A stretch of 54,681 nucleotides of DNA, from assembly GCF_014192015.1 (NCBI RefSeq), contig NZ_JACHXJ010000013.1, positions 1-54,681 on the forward strand. The letters are read 5' to 3'. How positions within the stretch are numbered: the stretch's first letter is position 1; the number at the start of each line of letters is the position of its first letter. The notes below the pieces were generated by a model. The model did no database searches and was not told where the DNA came from. It was given only the letters and a program-made list of their open reading frames with translations. The translations under genes and the position numbers were made by a program. This DNA is from Paenibacillus rhizosphaerae. GTDB lineage: Bacteria; Bacillota; Bacilli; Paenibacillales; Paenibacillaceae. Positions 15,702 through 23,377 of the stretch are shown here, in pieces.

Positions 15702-16061
15702 TTATTTCTTCTCAGCCAGCCACTGGGCTACATTGGCGATCTCTTCGGCTTTCAACTTGTCTTTAAAGGATGGCATGCCGCCTTTACCTTTAGTGATAAT
15801 GGTGTAAATCTCTTCAGCGGACAGTTGGCTTCCGATCTTTTGCAGGTTCGGGCCTACGGCACCCTGAAGCTGATCCCCGTGACAGCTAATGCAGCCTTGC
15901 TCTTTAACCGTAGCTTCGGCCGCCGCGGCGTCCATCGTGACTTCCGGCATGGTCGGCTTCTCTTCTTCCGCCACCTGCTCTTTGCCTGGAAGCGTAAACA
16001 TGAGCACAATTGCCATAACCACTGCGATCGTTAATACACCGCTCATGATCCATTTTTGCAT
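15702..16061 (-). CDS. Membrane-anchored cytochrome c (c550/c551 type)
   Basis: Carries electrons on the outer face of the membrane. The 119 residues have an uncleaved N-terminal helix (about 5-24), an Ala/Glu-rich linker, and one haem site, Cys57-x-x-Cys60-His61 (GCISCHG), with Met96 in GGMPSF as the likely second axial ligand. Size and layout match the small Bacillus cytochromes CccA/CccB. Some members are lipoproteins, but no lipobox is seen here. ATG 16061 follows GAAAGGACG. Confidence 0.93.
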   Translation of the reverse strand: MQKWIMSGVLTIAVVMAIVLMFTLPGKEQVAEEEKPTMPEVTMDAAAAEATVKEQGCISCHGDQLQGAVGPNLQKIGSQLSAEEIYTIITKGKGGMPSFKDKLKAEEIANVAQWLAEKK

Positions 16062-16105
16062 CCGTTTTCGTCCTTTCTATGTAAACTGTCATTCTTCATT
16101 CCTTC

Positions 16106-16133
16106 ATTATAACGGAACAAGCCATCACATCAA
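16106..16133 (-). promoter_or_regulatory. Promoter of the cytochrome c gene
   Basis: On the minus strand TTGATG (16133-16128), a 16-base spacer and TATAAT (16111-16106). The predicted start near 16099 is about 38 bases before the ATG. Confidence 0.65.
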
Positions 16134-16225
16134 ATAGTTTGTGTCAAAAAAGCAAACGAATCCAAGCTTGGCGCCACCAAAAATACACAAATTTGTACCA
16201 TTTTAAGATGATGGAATTCATAAAT

Positions 16226-16714
16226 TTAGACCCCTTCATAAACCATACAGTGAAACAGCTGCTCTCCTTCGGGGGTCAGCTTGGGGTAGGTATCGGCGAT
16301 GACAAACCCCGATTTCTCGTAAGCCCGGATAGCCCGCTTATTCCATGTATGCACTTCAAGATCGATTTCGTCCCCAGGCCGTTGTTCACGGGCGGCGCCG
16401 ACCACAGCCCGCATAAAGCTCTTACCCAGCCCCCGGCCGCATAAATCAGGCCTCATGCCAACACCAAGCCGGGTCACGCCTGCCAAGGGAAAGAACTGCG
16501 CGAACCCGCACAGGGTATATCCAGCATCCAGGACGGACACATACTGGCTATGCCTCACCTCAGGATCGCCTAATTCGACGCCAAGCGCCTCCATCTGATC
16601 CCACGGCAGCCAGCCGTATAAATCGTATGGAGGGTCGTACGCCCAGCCGCAGACGGTCTCAGCATGCTCCCGGGTCATGGGAACGATCATGAAGCTCTCA
16701 TGTTGGAGGTTCAT
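16226..16714 (-). CDS. GNAT-family N-acetyltransferase
   Basis: The 162-residue protein has the GNAT acetyl-CoA loop RLGVGMRPDLCGRGLGKSFM (RxxGxG type) and the later NKRAIRAYEKSGF motif. The acceptor is unknown; the shape is that of general ribosomal-protein or small-molecule acetyltransferases. I place the start at ATG 16714, nine bases after AGGGAG; an in-frame ATG 42 bases upstream lacks a ribosome-binding site. The gene stands alone between a promoter-bearing cytochrome gene and the endopeptidase pair. Confidence 0.88.
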   Translation of the reverse strand: MNLQHESFMIVPMTREHAETVCGWAYDPPYDLYGWLPWDQMEALGVELGDPEVRHSQYVSVLDAGYTLCGFAQFFPLAGVTRLGVGMRPDLCGRGLGKSFMRAVVGAAREQRPGDEIDLEVHTWNKRAIRAYEKSGFVIADTYPKLTPEGEQLFHCMVYEGV

Positions 16715-16863
16715 GTACAGATCTCCCTTCCAGACCTCCCTGTAGGATTTGAACATTGGAGAAAAAATATTCCGGATTACCGCAGATATCTGTTTAATTC
16801 CGGTCTAGAGGGGTAAATGAGAAGTAGCGGGCGGGAATGGAAAGGCTACCCATTTCTGTCCGC

Positions 16864-16912
16864 AAAAAATCCCGCAAAAGGAGATTTCGGCAAAAATCTC
16901 ATTCTACGGGAT
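16864..16912 (-). terminator. Terminator of the first NlpC/P60 unit
   Basis: On the minus strand ATCCCG (16912-16907) pairs with CGGGAT (16874-16869) around an inner GAGATT/AATCTC stem, followed by T6. The inner 16 bases (16883-16898) recur exactly at 17887-17902 after the second unit. Confidence 0.85.
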
Positions 16913-16935
16913 CTCTTACCCTTGCTTTACCTGCA

Positions 16936-17427
16936 TTACTGGACGTTATCGACGTCCTCGGAATCGACGGCGGCGGTTTTGTATTTATCCGTACTCATGA
17001 TTCGTTTGGCGCCAACGTAGCGGTTGACGTAGTAGCTGTCGCTCAGAGAGCTGATGATCACACCGCGAGAAGTGGAGGCATGTGCGAATTTTCCGTCGCC
17101 GACGTAAATTCCGACATGGGATACTCCGGCTCCCGATGTATTAAAGAATACCAGGTCGCCTGCTCTCAGATCGCTGCGGGATACGGCCGAACCCATGCTG
17201 AACTGGGAACCAGATTGATGGGGCAGATCGATGCCCAATTGATCAAATACATACATTGTAAATCCCGAGCAGTCAAATCCGTTTGTTGTGGTTCCGCCCG
17301 TTCTGTACTTGGTTCCGATAGCACTGTCGATCACTTTATCCATCTTGGAATCCGCGAAAGCGCTTCCTGTGCCGACCGTGAGCACGATGGCGAAACTCAT
17401 GACTGCTGCTGCAAGCTTCTTCTTCAA
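16936..17427 (-). CDS. Secreted NlpC/P60 endopeptidase 1
   Basis: Cleaves peptide stems of peptidoglycan (D-gamma-Glu to diamino acid bond in this family). The 163 residues comprise a signal peptide ending at AFA-DS (about 25) and one NlpC/P60 domain with Cys53 (FDCSGF), His104 (SHVGIYVG) and His116 (KFAHAS). No LysM or SH3 domain is attached. A short acidic tail follows. The start is TTG at 17427, preceded by GGAAGGGG. A c-di-AMP riboswitch lies directly upstream. It is a close paralogue of the next gene, with which it shares promoter, leader and 3' hairpin. Confidence 0.94.
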   Translation of the reverse strand: MKKKLAAAVMSFAIVLTVGTGSAFADSKMDKVIDSAIGTKYRTGGTTTNGFDCSGFTMYVFDQLGIDLPHQSGSQFSMGSAVSRSDLRAGDLVFFNTSGAGVSHVGIYVGDGKFAHASTSRGVIISSLSDSYYVNRYVGAKRIMSTDKYKTAAVDSEDVDNVQ

Positions 17428-17443
17428 GTAAAATACCCCTTCC

Positions 17444-17560
17444 GGCGCCTGCGAGGTTAGCTTAAGGATTCGGTAGAAGGCCCCCTATGATCCCTCTGAA
17501 GCAAGATCAATTCACCCATAACTGGTTCCCCCGCTTTCCTTAGTGTGAGGAAATTCGGCA
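17444..17560 (-). promoter_or_regulatory. c-di-AMP riboswitch (ydaO/yuaA) 1
   Basis: On the minus strand the leader shows, in order, GCGGGGGAACC, GGGTGAATT, AGAGGGATC, CTACCGAATCC and AGCTAACCTCGC, the conserved blocks of the ydaO class that binds c-di-AMP. It ends about one base before the SD GGAAGGGG (17443-17436), with no intrinsic terminator between. The core CCTTC (17480-17476) is complementary to GAAGG in that SD, suggesting control at translation start. Confidence 0.85.
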
Positions 17561-17628
17561 TGAACTTTTTACACTATGTATAATTCCCTGTTACTTCTTA
17601 TTCGTTCGCAACTTTGTATCAGGTAAAG

Positions 17629-17645
17629 ATTACAAAGTTGTTACT
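17629..17645 (-). promoter_or_regulatory. WalR-like box 1
   Basis: On the minus strand AGTAAC-AACTT-TGTAAT fits the WalR (YycF) consensus TGTWAH-N5-TGTWAH with one mismatch. It lies at about +7 to +23 from the predicted start, where WalR binding would repress. It sits in a 22-bp stretch (17625-17646) that recurs exactly upstream of the second endopeptidase. Confidence 0.5.
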
Positions 17646-17657
17646 ATCGCTGGGACT

Positions 17658-17686
17658 ATTGTAACAAAGGAATCGGACTTTGGCAA
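17658..17686 (-). promoter_or_regulatory. Promoter of endopeptidase unit 1
   Basis: On the minus strand TTGCCA (17686-17681), a 17-base spacer and TACAAT (17663-17658). The predicted start near 17651 leaves a leader of about 220 bases holding the WalR-like box and the riboswitch. Confidence 0.7.
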
Positions 17687-17874
17687 TTGTTTCTAAAGAA
17701 AAAGAAGATTTGTAGGAAAAATTATAGGAAATGATGTTTATTTGTTGGACGAGTGGTTAAAAGAAATGACAAGGGTGGAAAAAAACAGGAGAAAACCGTG
17801 GATTTACTCGAGCAAAAAAATTTTCGAGATGCTGTTACCTTTTCGCTGTTTCATACGTCTTATAAATAACAACA
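17687..17874. other. AT-rich spacer, no gene seen
   Basis: About 190 bases between the promoter of the first endopeptidase unit and the end of the second unit. A 67-codon open frame crosses it on the plus strand but lacks a convincing ribosome-binding site and family features; I do not call it. Confidence 0.5.
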
Positions 17875-17915
17875 AACCCGCGGGGCGATTTCGGCAAAAA
17901 TCAGCGGCGCGGGTT
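17875..17915 (-). terminator. Terminator of the second NlpC/P60 unit
   Basis: On the minus strand AACCCGCG (17915-17908) pairs with CGCGGGTT (17882-17875) around a GATTTTTGCCGAAATC hairpin. The T tract is interrupted (TGTTGTTATT), so it is weaker than the first. Confidence 0.65.
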
Positions 17916-17945
17916 GTTCTGGATATGCATTGTTTTGAGAGATAA

Positions 17946-18413
17946 TCAATTGTAAACCGCAGCTTGGTACTTGGCCGTACTCATGACCCGTTTGGCGCCA
18001 ACGTAGCGGTTGGCGTAGTAGCTTTGGCTCAGCTTGCTGATGGTAACGCCTTTCGAAGAGGACGCGTGCGCGAATTTTCCGTTGCCGATGTAAATGCCGA
18101 CATGGGATACGCCTGCGCCCAGGGTGTTAAAGAAAACCAAGTCTCCTGCTCTCAGCTGGCTTTTGGAAACAGCGGTACCTGTTTTATATTGCGCAGCCGA
18201 TACACGCGGGAGGCTTACACCCAACTTTTGAAATACGTAACGCGTAAAACCGGAGCAGTCGAAGCCGTTCGTTGTTGTTCCGCCGGTTTTGTAAGAAACG
18301 CCGATCGTGTTGTTAATGACGTGGTTCAGAGATGAATCCGCAAATACGCTGCCGGTGCCCATGGAGAACGCAAGTGTAAGGCCCAGCGCTGCGGCTGCTA
18401 ACTTCTTCTTCAA
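17946..18413 (-). CDS. Secreted NlpC/P60 endopeptidase 2
   Basis: A 155-residue paralogue of the preceding enzyme: signal peptide ending at VFA-DS, then one NlpC/P60 domain with Cys in FDCSGFTRYVF and His in SHVGIYIG and KFAHASS. The two proteins share most residues of the catalytic domain but differ in the substrate-side loop (HQSGSQFSMG versus RVSAAQYKTG) and in the C-terminal tail, so specificity may differ. The start is TTG at 18413 after GGAAGGGG. It has its own promoter, WalR-like box and c-di-AMP riboswitch. Confidence 0.94.
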   Translation of the reverse strand: MKKKLAAAALGLTLAFSMGTGSVFADSSLNHVINNTIGVSYKTGGTTTNGFDCSGFTRYVFQKLGVSLPRVSAAQYKTGTAVSKSQLRAGDLVFFNTLGAGVSHVGIYIGNGKFAHASSSKGVTISKLSQSYYANRYVGAKRVMSTAKYQAAVYN

Positions 18414-18431
18414 AAAGATAAACCCCTTCCA

Positions 18432-18550
18432 ATGCCTGCGAGGTTAGCTTAAGGATTCGGTAGAAGGTCCCCTATGATCCCTCTGTAGCGAGATCAATTC
18501 ACCCAAAATTGGATCCCCCGCTTCCTGGTGCCCGGGAATTCGGCTCGTGA
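18432..18550 (-). promoter_or_regulatory. c-di-AMP riboswitch (ydaO/yuaA) 2
   Basis: On the minus strand GCGGGGGATCC, GGGTGAATT, AGAGGGATC, CTACCGAATCC and AGCTAACCTCGC appear in the same order and spacing as in the first copy. The SD GGAAGGGG (18430-18423) again follows directly, and CCTTC (18467-18463) in the core is complementary to it. Confidence 0.85.
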
Positions 18551-18665
18551 TGATTGCACCGGAAATGGACATGCTGACAAGTTACCTATAATTGTTACAT
18601 ACCAATCAAATGAACGGACAAATGATGAAATCAGTTACAGCAAAGTCAAAATCGTTACAGCAAAG

Positions 18666-18682
18666 ATTACAAAGTTGTTACT
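18666..18682 (-). promoter_or_regulatory. WalR-like box 2
   Basis: AGTAAC-AACTT-TGTAAT on the minus strand, identical to the first copy, within the repeated 22 bp (18662-18683) at about +11 to +27. A further TGTAAC lies six bases downstream. Confidence 0.5.
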
Positions 18683-18699
18683 AAGTTCGTACTCGGATT

Positions 18700-18728
18700 A
18701 TTTTAACAGAGGATTTATACTTTGGCAA
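18700..18728 (-). promoter_or_regulatory. Promoter of endopeptidase unit 2
   Basis: On the minus strand TTGCCA (18728-18723), a 17-base spacer and TAAAAT (18705-18700), matching the layout of the first unit. Predicted start near 18693. Confidence 0.65.
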
Positions 18729-18753
18729 ATGGTTAACACTCATTTTACAACAA

Positions 18754-18796
18754 AAACCCCGCCTCTTTTCAACAGAAAGAGACGGGGTTCTTCTTT
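18754..18796 (-). terminator. Terminator after the membrane-protein gene
   Basis: AACCCCG (18755-18761) pairs with CGGGGTT (18783-18789) with an inner CCTCTTT/AAAGAG stem. On the minus strand it ends in TTTTTG after the membrane-protein gene; the plus strand also carries a T-rich tail. Confidence 0.8.
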
Positions 18797-18825
18797 TATC
18801 AATGGATTAAAGTGATGACAAAATT

Positions 18826-19671
18826 TTAACTATTCCGAAATATTTTTTTCGTACGGTTCGTTTGCTGATGCCACAAATCATATTGGGAGGAGATATTCCA
18901 TAATTTAAAGATACAGCTGACCATATGATAGCCTTGCTGGATAATCAGGGTGGCAAGCCCTGCCCAGATCAGGGAGACGCTGCTGGTAATGCCATACAAA
19001 AGCAGGCTGACCGCGCCCAGCAGAACGGATATGCCGATAACCGGCAGCGCGCTTCGCAGGCAGATCCAGAGCGAGGAGAACATGCTGGTTCCACCGGTTT
19101 TGCCGAACTGCATGAACAGAATCATCTGATGGACGATATAGCAGTACAGAAGCCAGACCGCCATGTACGGGATGCAGTGAAGCAGCTGGGCGTGGTTTTG
19201 GATCGCGCTAAGCAGAATCGGATACATCTTCGGGATGATCCAGTATAACGGAGCTGCGATAAGCACCCATTCGATCAGGTGAAAAAGAAAGACGGTTTTG
19301 CCGTGCAGCTTCATGCCCTGGAAGAAAAACAGTCCGCGGTCCCCCTGATGCTCTCGATGCAGGCCGTAGAAGATGCCAGCGTGGATAAAAGGGGTCAGCA
19401 GCATACGGAGGGCGACCATCCCCAGCAGAACCCACAGGTAGGTATGCACGGTGCTGCTTTGGGTCAGGCTCATTTGTCCCTCCACATAGAAGAGGACCTG
19501 GCTGAGCTCAGTCGGCGGGGGATCGGGATACCGCATCAGCAGCGGTACGACCGCCGAATCGATCAGACGGTACAGGAAGTAGCCCCAGAGCAGCTGGTAC
19601 AGGAACATGATGATGATGACATAAAATTGGTCTTTGACACTCTTCCAACCGTTAACAATATAGGATTTCAC
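18826..19671 (-). CDS. Polytopic membrane protein of unknown function, 281 aa
   Basis: I do not recognise the family. About six hydrophobic segments are visible (for example FYVIIIMFLYQLLWGYFLY, VHTYLWVLLGMVALRML, LPVIGISVLLGAVSLLLYGI), with a short polar C-terminus rich in Gln and Arg. GTG 19671 follows GAGGTGAGAG, ten bases after the stop of the M1 peptidase, so the two are one operon and may work together at the membrane. The fold is loosely like DUF975-type or glycerophosphodiesterase-associated membrane proteins, but that is a guess. Confidence 0.82.
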   Translation of the reverse strand: MKSYIVNGWKSVKDQFYVIIIMFLYQLLWGYFLYRLIDSAVVPLLMRYPDPPPTELSQVLFYVEGQMSLTQSSTVHTYLWVLLGMVALRMLLTPFIHAGIFYGLHREHQGDRGLFFFQGMKLHGKTVFLFHLIEWVLIAAPLYWIIPKMYPILLSAIQNHAQLLHCIPYMAVWLLYCYIVHQMILFMQFGKTGGTSMFSSLWICLRSALPVIGISVLLGAVSLLLYGITSSVSLIWAGLATLIIQQGYHMVSCIFKLWNISSQYDLWHQQTNRTKKIFRNS

Positions 19672-19681
19672 TGCTCTCACC

Positions 19682-21670
19682 TCACCAGGACAGACTTCCA
19701 AGCAGGGTCTCAATCAGCTTGGTAATGCTCACGTTCCAGCGGAGGAGCACTTTATGATCCATGTCCGCTTTTAGATAGTTGTTCACATGCTTGTTTTCCA
19801 GCACGATCGTATAGCCGGGATCGATCATGGCCCAGGCCAGCGGGGAACTGTACGTCAACTTGAACTGGGTGCTGGCATTCTTTACGTCCCAAACCTTTTT
19901 GATCTGATGCCCGTCCGTAAACGTGAACAGAATCGGCACCTGCGGCAGATCGCCGCCCTTTTTGCTGACCTTCACCAAAGAATCGTACCGGGGCTGCACC
20001 GAGTCCTTATCCTTGCGCACCGTAATCTCGTCGACCGAAAAATCGGCCATCTGGCTGCCGTATACATATTGATCAAAGAAGGTCTGCCACGATTTGCTGG
20101 TTACCTGCTCGACCACCTTTTGAAAATCAGCCGTGGCAGGATGCTCGAAACGGTATTTCCTCGCATAGGTGGACATGATGTTCTTCATGGTCTGGGCGCC
20201 GGTCAGCGTCTCCATTTCTTTCAAAACCATCTTGCCGCGGTAATACACGTTCAGCGCATATTGATTCTGCGACGTATATTTCCAGGAGTCCTGGGTCAAC
20301 GGTGCAGGTGAAGCGATGAGCGAGGACTGGATCGGCAGATTGGGAATGACGCCGTATTCCTGCTCCATCAGCTTATCCTCGGCGTAAGAGGTGAAGCCTT
20401 CGTCCAGCCAGGCTTCCTCGAACTCGTTGCTGGCGATCATCCCGTAGAAGTACTGGTGGCCGATTTCGTGGAGGACGGTCCGCTCGAGGTCGTAGCCCGG
20501 GGAGTCGTCCTTAGCCCCGAAGGCCGTAATCAGCGTCGGATACTCCATGCCGCCGGCCCCGTTACCCGCTTCGGGCGGAACGACGATGGACAGGGTGGAG
20601 TACGGATACTTCCCGTACCATTTGCTGAAATATTTTAGCGCGGCCTTGGCGGCGTAGAAATAGCGCTCCTTCAAATCCTTGTGGGCGGGATCGAGATACA
20701 GCTTGATCCGGACCCCGGGCACCTCCGCTGAAGCGAAGGGCTCCTCGGCGACGATAAAGTCGGGGGATGCGGCCCAGGCAAAGTCATGTACGTCGTCGGC
20801 GTAGAACTGATAGATCTTCTCGCCGTTCTTGATCTGTGAGTTCTGTACCGGGAAACCGGTTGCGGCCACCGTGTAGGTCTTTGGCACGTGAATGCGGACG
20901 CTGTAAATGCCGAAATCGGAGTAAAATTCCGAATTTCCATGGTACTGGTGCAGGTCCCAGCCCTCGCTCGTCCGGCCGCGCATTCCGACGGGCTCGTAGA
21001 CGGCGATTTTGGGGAACCACTGCCCGGCCATGACAAAGTTGCCGGCGGTCCCCATTCGGGCGAAGATTTTGGGCAGTTGGACTTCGAATTGCATGGTCAG
21101 CGTGATGCTTTCGCCTGGTTTCACCGGTCGCGGCAGACGCACTTTGATTAAGGTCTTGTCCTTCGTATTGCCGTCATCCGGCTGCACGTATTGAATCCGA
21201 TGCATCAGCGACAGACCGTCGGCCGTCTTCATCGCAGTCAGTGTCATGGACCCAAAGCCGTCCGCGGGCATCGTGTCATTGCGCAGCTTTCCGCCCGATT
21301 CCTTCATAAACGTCGTGTCCATGGAAGAGAAGGCGTTCGGATAGAGGTGAAAATACAGCTCGTTTACCGTTTTTTTGCCGGGATGGGTCCAGGTCAGGGT
21401 CTGGGTTCCTTTAATTACCCGGCTGTCCGGATCAAGGGTCGTATCGATGTGATATTCCACCACCCGCTTGCTGAGCACCTCCGCGGTCGGCTGCTGGACG
21501 CTCTCCATCTGTGACGGAGGCTTATAAGCCGCTGGAGGCTTGGCCTTATCCGGAGCGTAGGAAGGCATGGACTCGGGCGAATCCTTAAAGACGAACCACA
21601 GTGTTCCCGTAATCAGGAGTACAAGAACGAGAAAGGATAAAAAGACGAGTTTGGCGCGTGCTGGGGCCAT
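19682..21670 (-). CDS. Membrane-anchored M1-family metallopeptidase
   Basis: A zinc aminopeptidase-type enzyme. The 662 residues start with a short basic segment and one membrane helix (KLVFLSFLVLVLLITGTLWFVF), then a Pro-rich linker and the extracellular catalytic domains. Zinc ligands are HEIGH at 401-405 and Glu424 in EAWLDEGF, with the exact 18-residue spacing of clan MA(E). GGMEYP (about 373-378) replaces the usual GAMEN exopeptidase motif. ATG 21670 lies ten bases after GGGAGG; an in-frame upstream ATG lacks a site. The downstream membrane protein is co-transcribed. Substrate is unknown. Confidence 0.92.
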   Translation of the reverse strand: MAPARAKLVFLSFLVLVLLITGTLWFVFKDSPESMPSYAPDKAKPPAAYKPPSQMESVQQPTAEVLSKRVVEYHIDTTLDPDSRVIKGTQTLTWTHPGKKTVNELYFHLYPNAFSSMDTTFMKESGGKLRNDTMPADGFGSMTLTAMKTADGLSLMHRIQYVQPDDGNTKDKTLIKVRLPRPVKPGESITLTMQFEVQLPKIFARMGTAGNFVMAGQWFPKIAVYEPVGMRGRTSEGWDLHQYHGNSEFYSDFGIYSVRIHVPKTYTVAATGFPVQNSQIKNGEKIYQFYADDVHDFAWAASPDFIVAEEPFASAEVPGVRIKLYLDPAHKDLKERYFYAAKAALKYFSKWYGKYPYSTLSIVVPPEAGNGAGGMEYPTLITAFGAKDDSPGYDLERTVLHEIGHQYFYGMIASNEFEEAWLDEGFTSYAEDKLMEQEYGVIPNLPIQSSLIASPAPLTQDSWKYTSQNQYALNVYYRGKMVLKEMETLTGAQTMKNIMSTYARKYRFEHPATADFQKVVEQVTSKSWQTFFDQYVYGSQMADFSVDEITVRKDKDSVQPRYDSLVKVSKKGGDLPQVPILFTFTDGHQIKKVWDVKNASTQFKLTYSSPLAWAMIDPGYTIVLENKHVNNYLKADMDHKVLLRWNVSITKLIETLLGSLSW

Positions 21671-21822
21671 ATACGAATACCTCCCGTTGACAAGCATCTA
21701 AGGCATGTATATGTTGGCTTTCCAGCGATTATTAGTTAAAATAAAATTAAGTTGGACGGGTATCCAAAAATAGCGGAGGCGCAGAGCAGCGTTTCTGTTT
21801 TCAAATAGGAGGAACATCGGAA

Positions 21823-22332
21823 ATGGACAACAAGGAACAGGTAGGCAAGAAGCCCATCGCACTGAACATCGTCAGCGGCAAGAGCAAGCACAAGATGGGC
21901 TTTGGGGCAGGCTCCATCGATCTGAACAACATTTCTCCGGTCATTATCGACCGCGGCGAAGCCGTCATCGATATCGGAGCGATGCATGCCAAGAGCAAGC
22001 CGGAGCGCCGCATTCGCTTTACGCCGAACCGGGAGGAAGTCCCGAACGGACGCCAGGTGTGGATTGTATGGGTCGCGGTGGACCGGAACGAGGATGGACA
22101 ATTCTACGGCGGTGCCACGGCCAGCGAGATGTGGATCGATGAAGAAGAGAGACGGGGCTGGAAAATCCTTGCCGATCACGTAAACCGGATGGATGCCGCG
22201 CTGAAGCGGAAATTTATGCTGGACGAATTGGGGCCGGAAGAAAAGACGCTGCTGAAAAACCTGCTCGTATCGCATAATGAACAGTGGTGGGAAGACTCGC
22301 CGGATGAGCTGAAGAAGGCGCTGGAGGTATAG
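21823..22332 (+). CDS. ywhD: YwhD family protein
   Basis: The 169-residue protein matches YwhD of B. subtilis in size and in the stretches HKMGFGAGSIDLNN and NEQWWEDSPDELK. Function is not established. It is soluble, with no signal peptide. ATG 21823 follows AGGAGGAAC. In B. subtilis ywhD sits next to pbpG-speE-speB, as here, with only mpg inserted. Confidence 0.88.
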   Translation: MDNKEQVGKKPIALNIVSGKSKHKMGFGAGSIDLNNISPVIIDRGEAVIDIGAMHAKSKPERRIRFTPNREEVPNGRQVWIVWVAVDRNEDGQFYGGATASEMWIDEEERRGWKILADHVNRMDAALKRKFMLDELGPEEKTLLKNLLVSHNEQWWEDSPDELKKALEV

Positions 22333-22364
22333 CGTAAATCGCGGGCTCTCCTTGTCATAAGAAC

Positions 22365-22425
22365 AAAAGGACCTGTTTCCTGCTGACGGATGTATCGTAT
22401 CTGTCGGCAAGGCAGGTCCTTTTTT
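22365..22425. terminator. Terminator after ywhD
   Basis: AAAAGGACCTG (22365-22375) pairs with CAGGTCCTTTT (22413-22423), followed by T5. The loop is long (37 bases) but holds CCTGC/GCAGG pairing. Confidence 0.8.
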
Positions 22426-22466
22426 GCATGGCATGAAGGGACAGGGACATCGTATACAGCACGGAA

Positions 22467-23132
22467 TTAACCCCTTAGCGAAAAAGGTAGCGGCTCAGTG
22501 GCTTTGACCGAAACATACGGATGGCCGTCAATATAAAACCGCCACGGCTTGAGGGCGTACTCCTCCGCGTAATCAATATTGATCCGTGGAGACTGGACGA
22601 TCGGGAGCCCATCGGTCCGGTCGCCGGACTCTAGCCGCAGCGGGCTGTCCGTATGACGGAGCGCGCAGCCGTTCAGGCTGCGGTCAATCCGCAGGGCGCG
22701 GCACAGCTTGCCGGGGCCGTTGCACAGGTTGGCGGCTTTGCCGGAGACGCTGCCCCGGTACCGCCGCATCAGCTCGGCATCATACTCGCTCAGCGGCTCC
22801 ACCGCCCGGATGAGCACGGCCTGCGGGTCGTCCGCCTCACCGACGACAACGTTGACGCAGTGGTACATGCCGTAGATCAAATACACGTAGGCCAAGCCCC
22901 CGGCGGCAAACATCGTCTCGGTCCGGGCGGTGCGCCGGTTGCCGTAGGCATGGCTCCCTTTGTCTTCGGCGCCGCCGTAGCTCTCGGTCTCCACGATCCG
23001 GCAGCGGATCTCGCCGTCCTCGGTCTCCCGGACCAGCGTCTGACCGAGCAGGCGGGGCGCGGCCTCCAGTGCGGTCATGGATAGAAGCGAAGGGGAGATG
23101 AGCTGACCGCCTTCGTTATCCGGGTTCATCAT
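22467..23132 (-). CDS. mpg: DNA-3-methyladenine glycosylase (AAG/Mpg family)
   Basis: Excises alkylated purines such as 3-methyladenine in base-excision repair. The 221 residues show the family motif with catalytic Glu, ETESYGGAEDKGSHAYGNRRT, then YVYLIYGMYHCVNVV and NGPGKLCRALRID. I take ATG 23132, eight bases after GAGG; the GTG nine bases upstream overlaps that site. It stands alone, opposite to ywhD and reading the same way as pbpG. Confidence 0.93.
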   Translation of the reverse strand: MMNPDNEGGQLISPSLLSMTALEAAPRLLGQTLVRETEDGEIRCRIVETESYGGAEDKGSHAYGNRRTARTETMFAAGGLAYVYLIYGMYHCVNVVVGEADDPQAVLIRAVEPLSEYDAELMRRYRGSVSGKAANLCNGPGKLCRALRIDRSLNGCALRHTDSPLRLESGDRTDGLPIVQSPRINIDYAEEYALKPWRFYIDGHPYVSVKATEPLPFSLRG

Positions 23133-23286
23133 CAGGATCACCTCGTCGGGTTAGTTCATTCTATATATAACCGGAATTCAGGGCGGAAGGCAAAGAGTAA
23201 TCCTGCTAAGCAGAGCTTGGCTCCTTGCTCCGGTATACTCGGGCTCCTTGGGAGCGGGGCAAAGCGATGCATTTCGGAAGAAAGAA

Positions 23287-23321
23287 AAGAGGGAGCGGCT
23301 CAACCGGCTCCCTCTTTTGTA
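23287..23321 (-). terminator. Terminator of the pbpG-like gene
   Basis: AAAAGAGGGAGC (23287-23298) pairs with GCTCCCTCTTTT (23309-23320) around CGG-CTCAA-CCG; the minus strand continues into TTTTC after the stem. Confidence 0.85.
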
Positions 23322-23377
23322 TTGTTATCGGGCGGCACCAAGCCTACTCAGCCCCGTACCTTTGTAGAACGCTGCGT

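Noticed and set aside
17742..17945. 67-codon frame between the endopeptidase units
   Set aside because: No ribosome-binding site, odd composition, and it runs through the terminator of the second unit.
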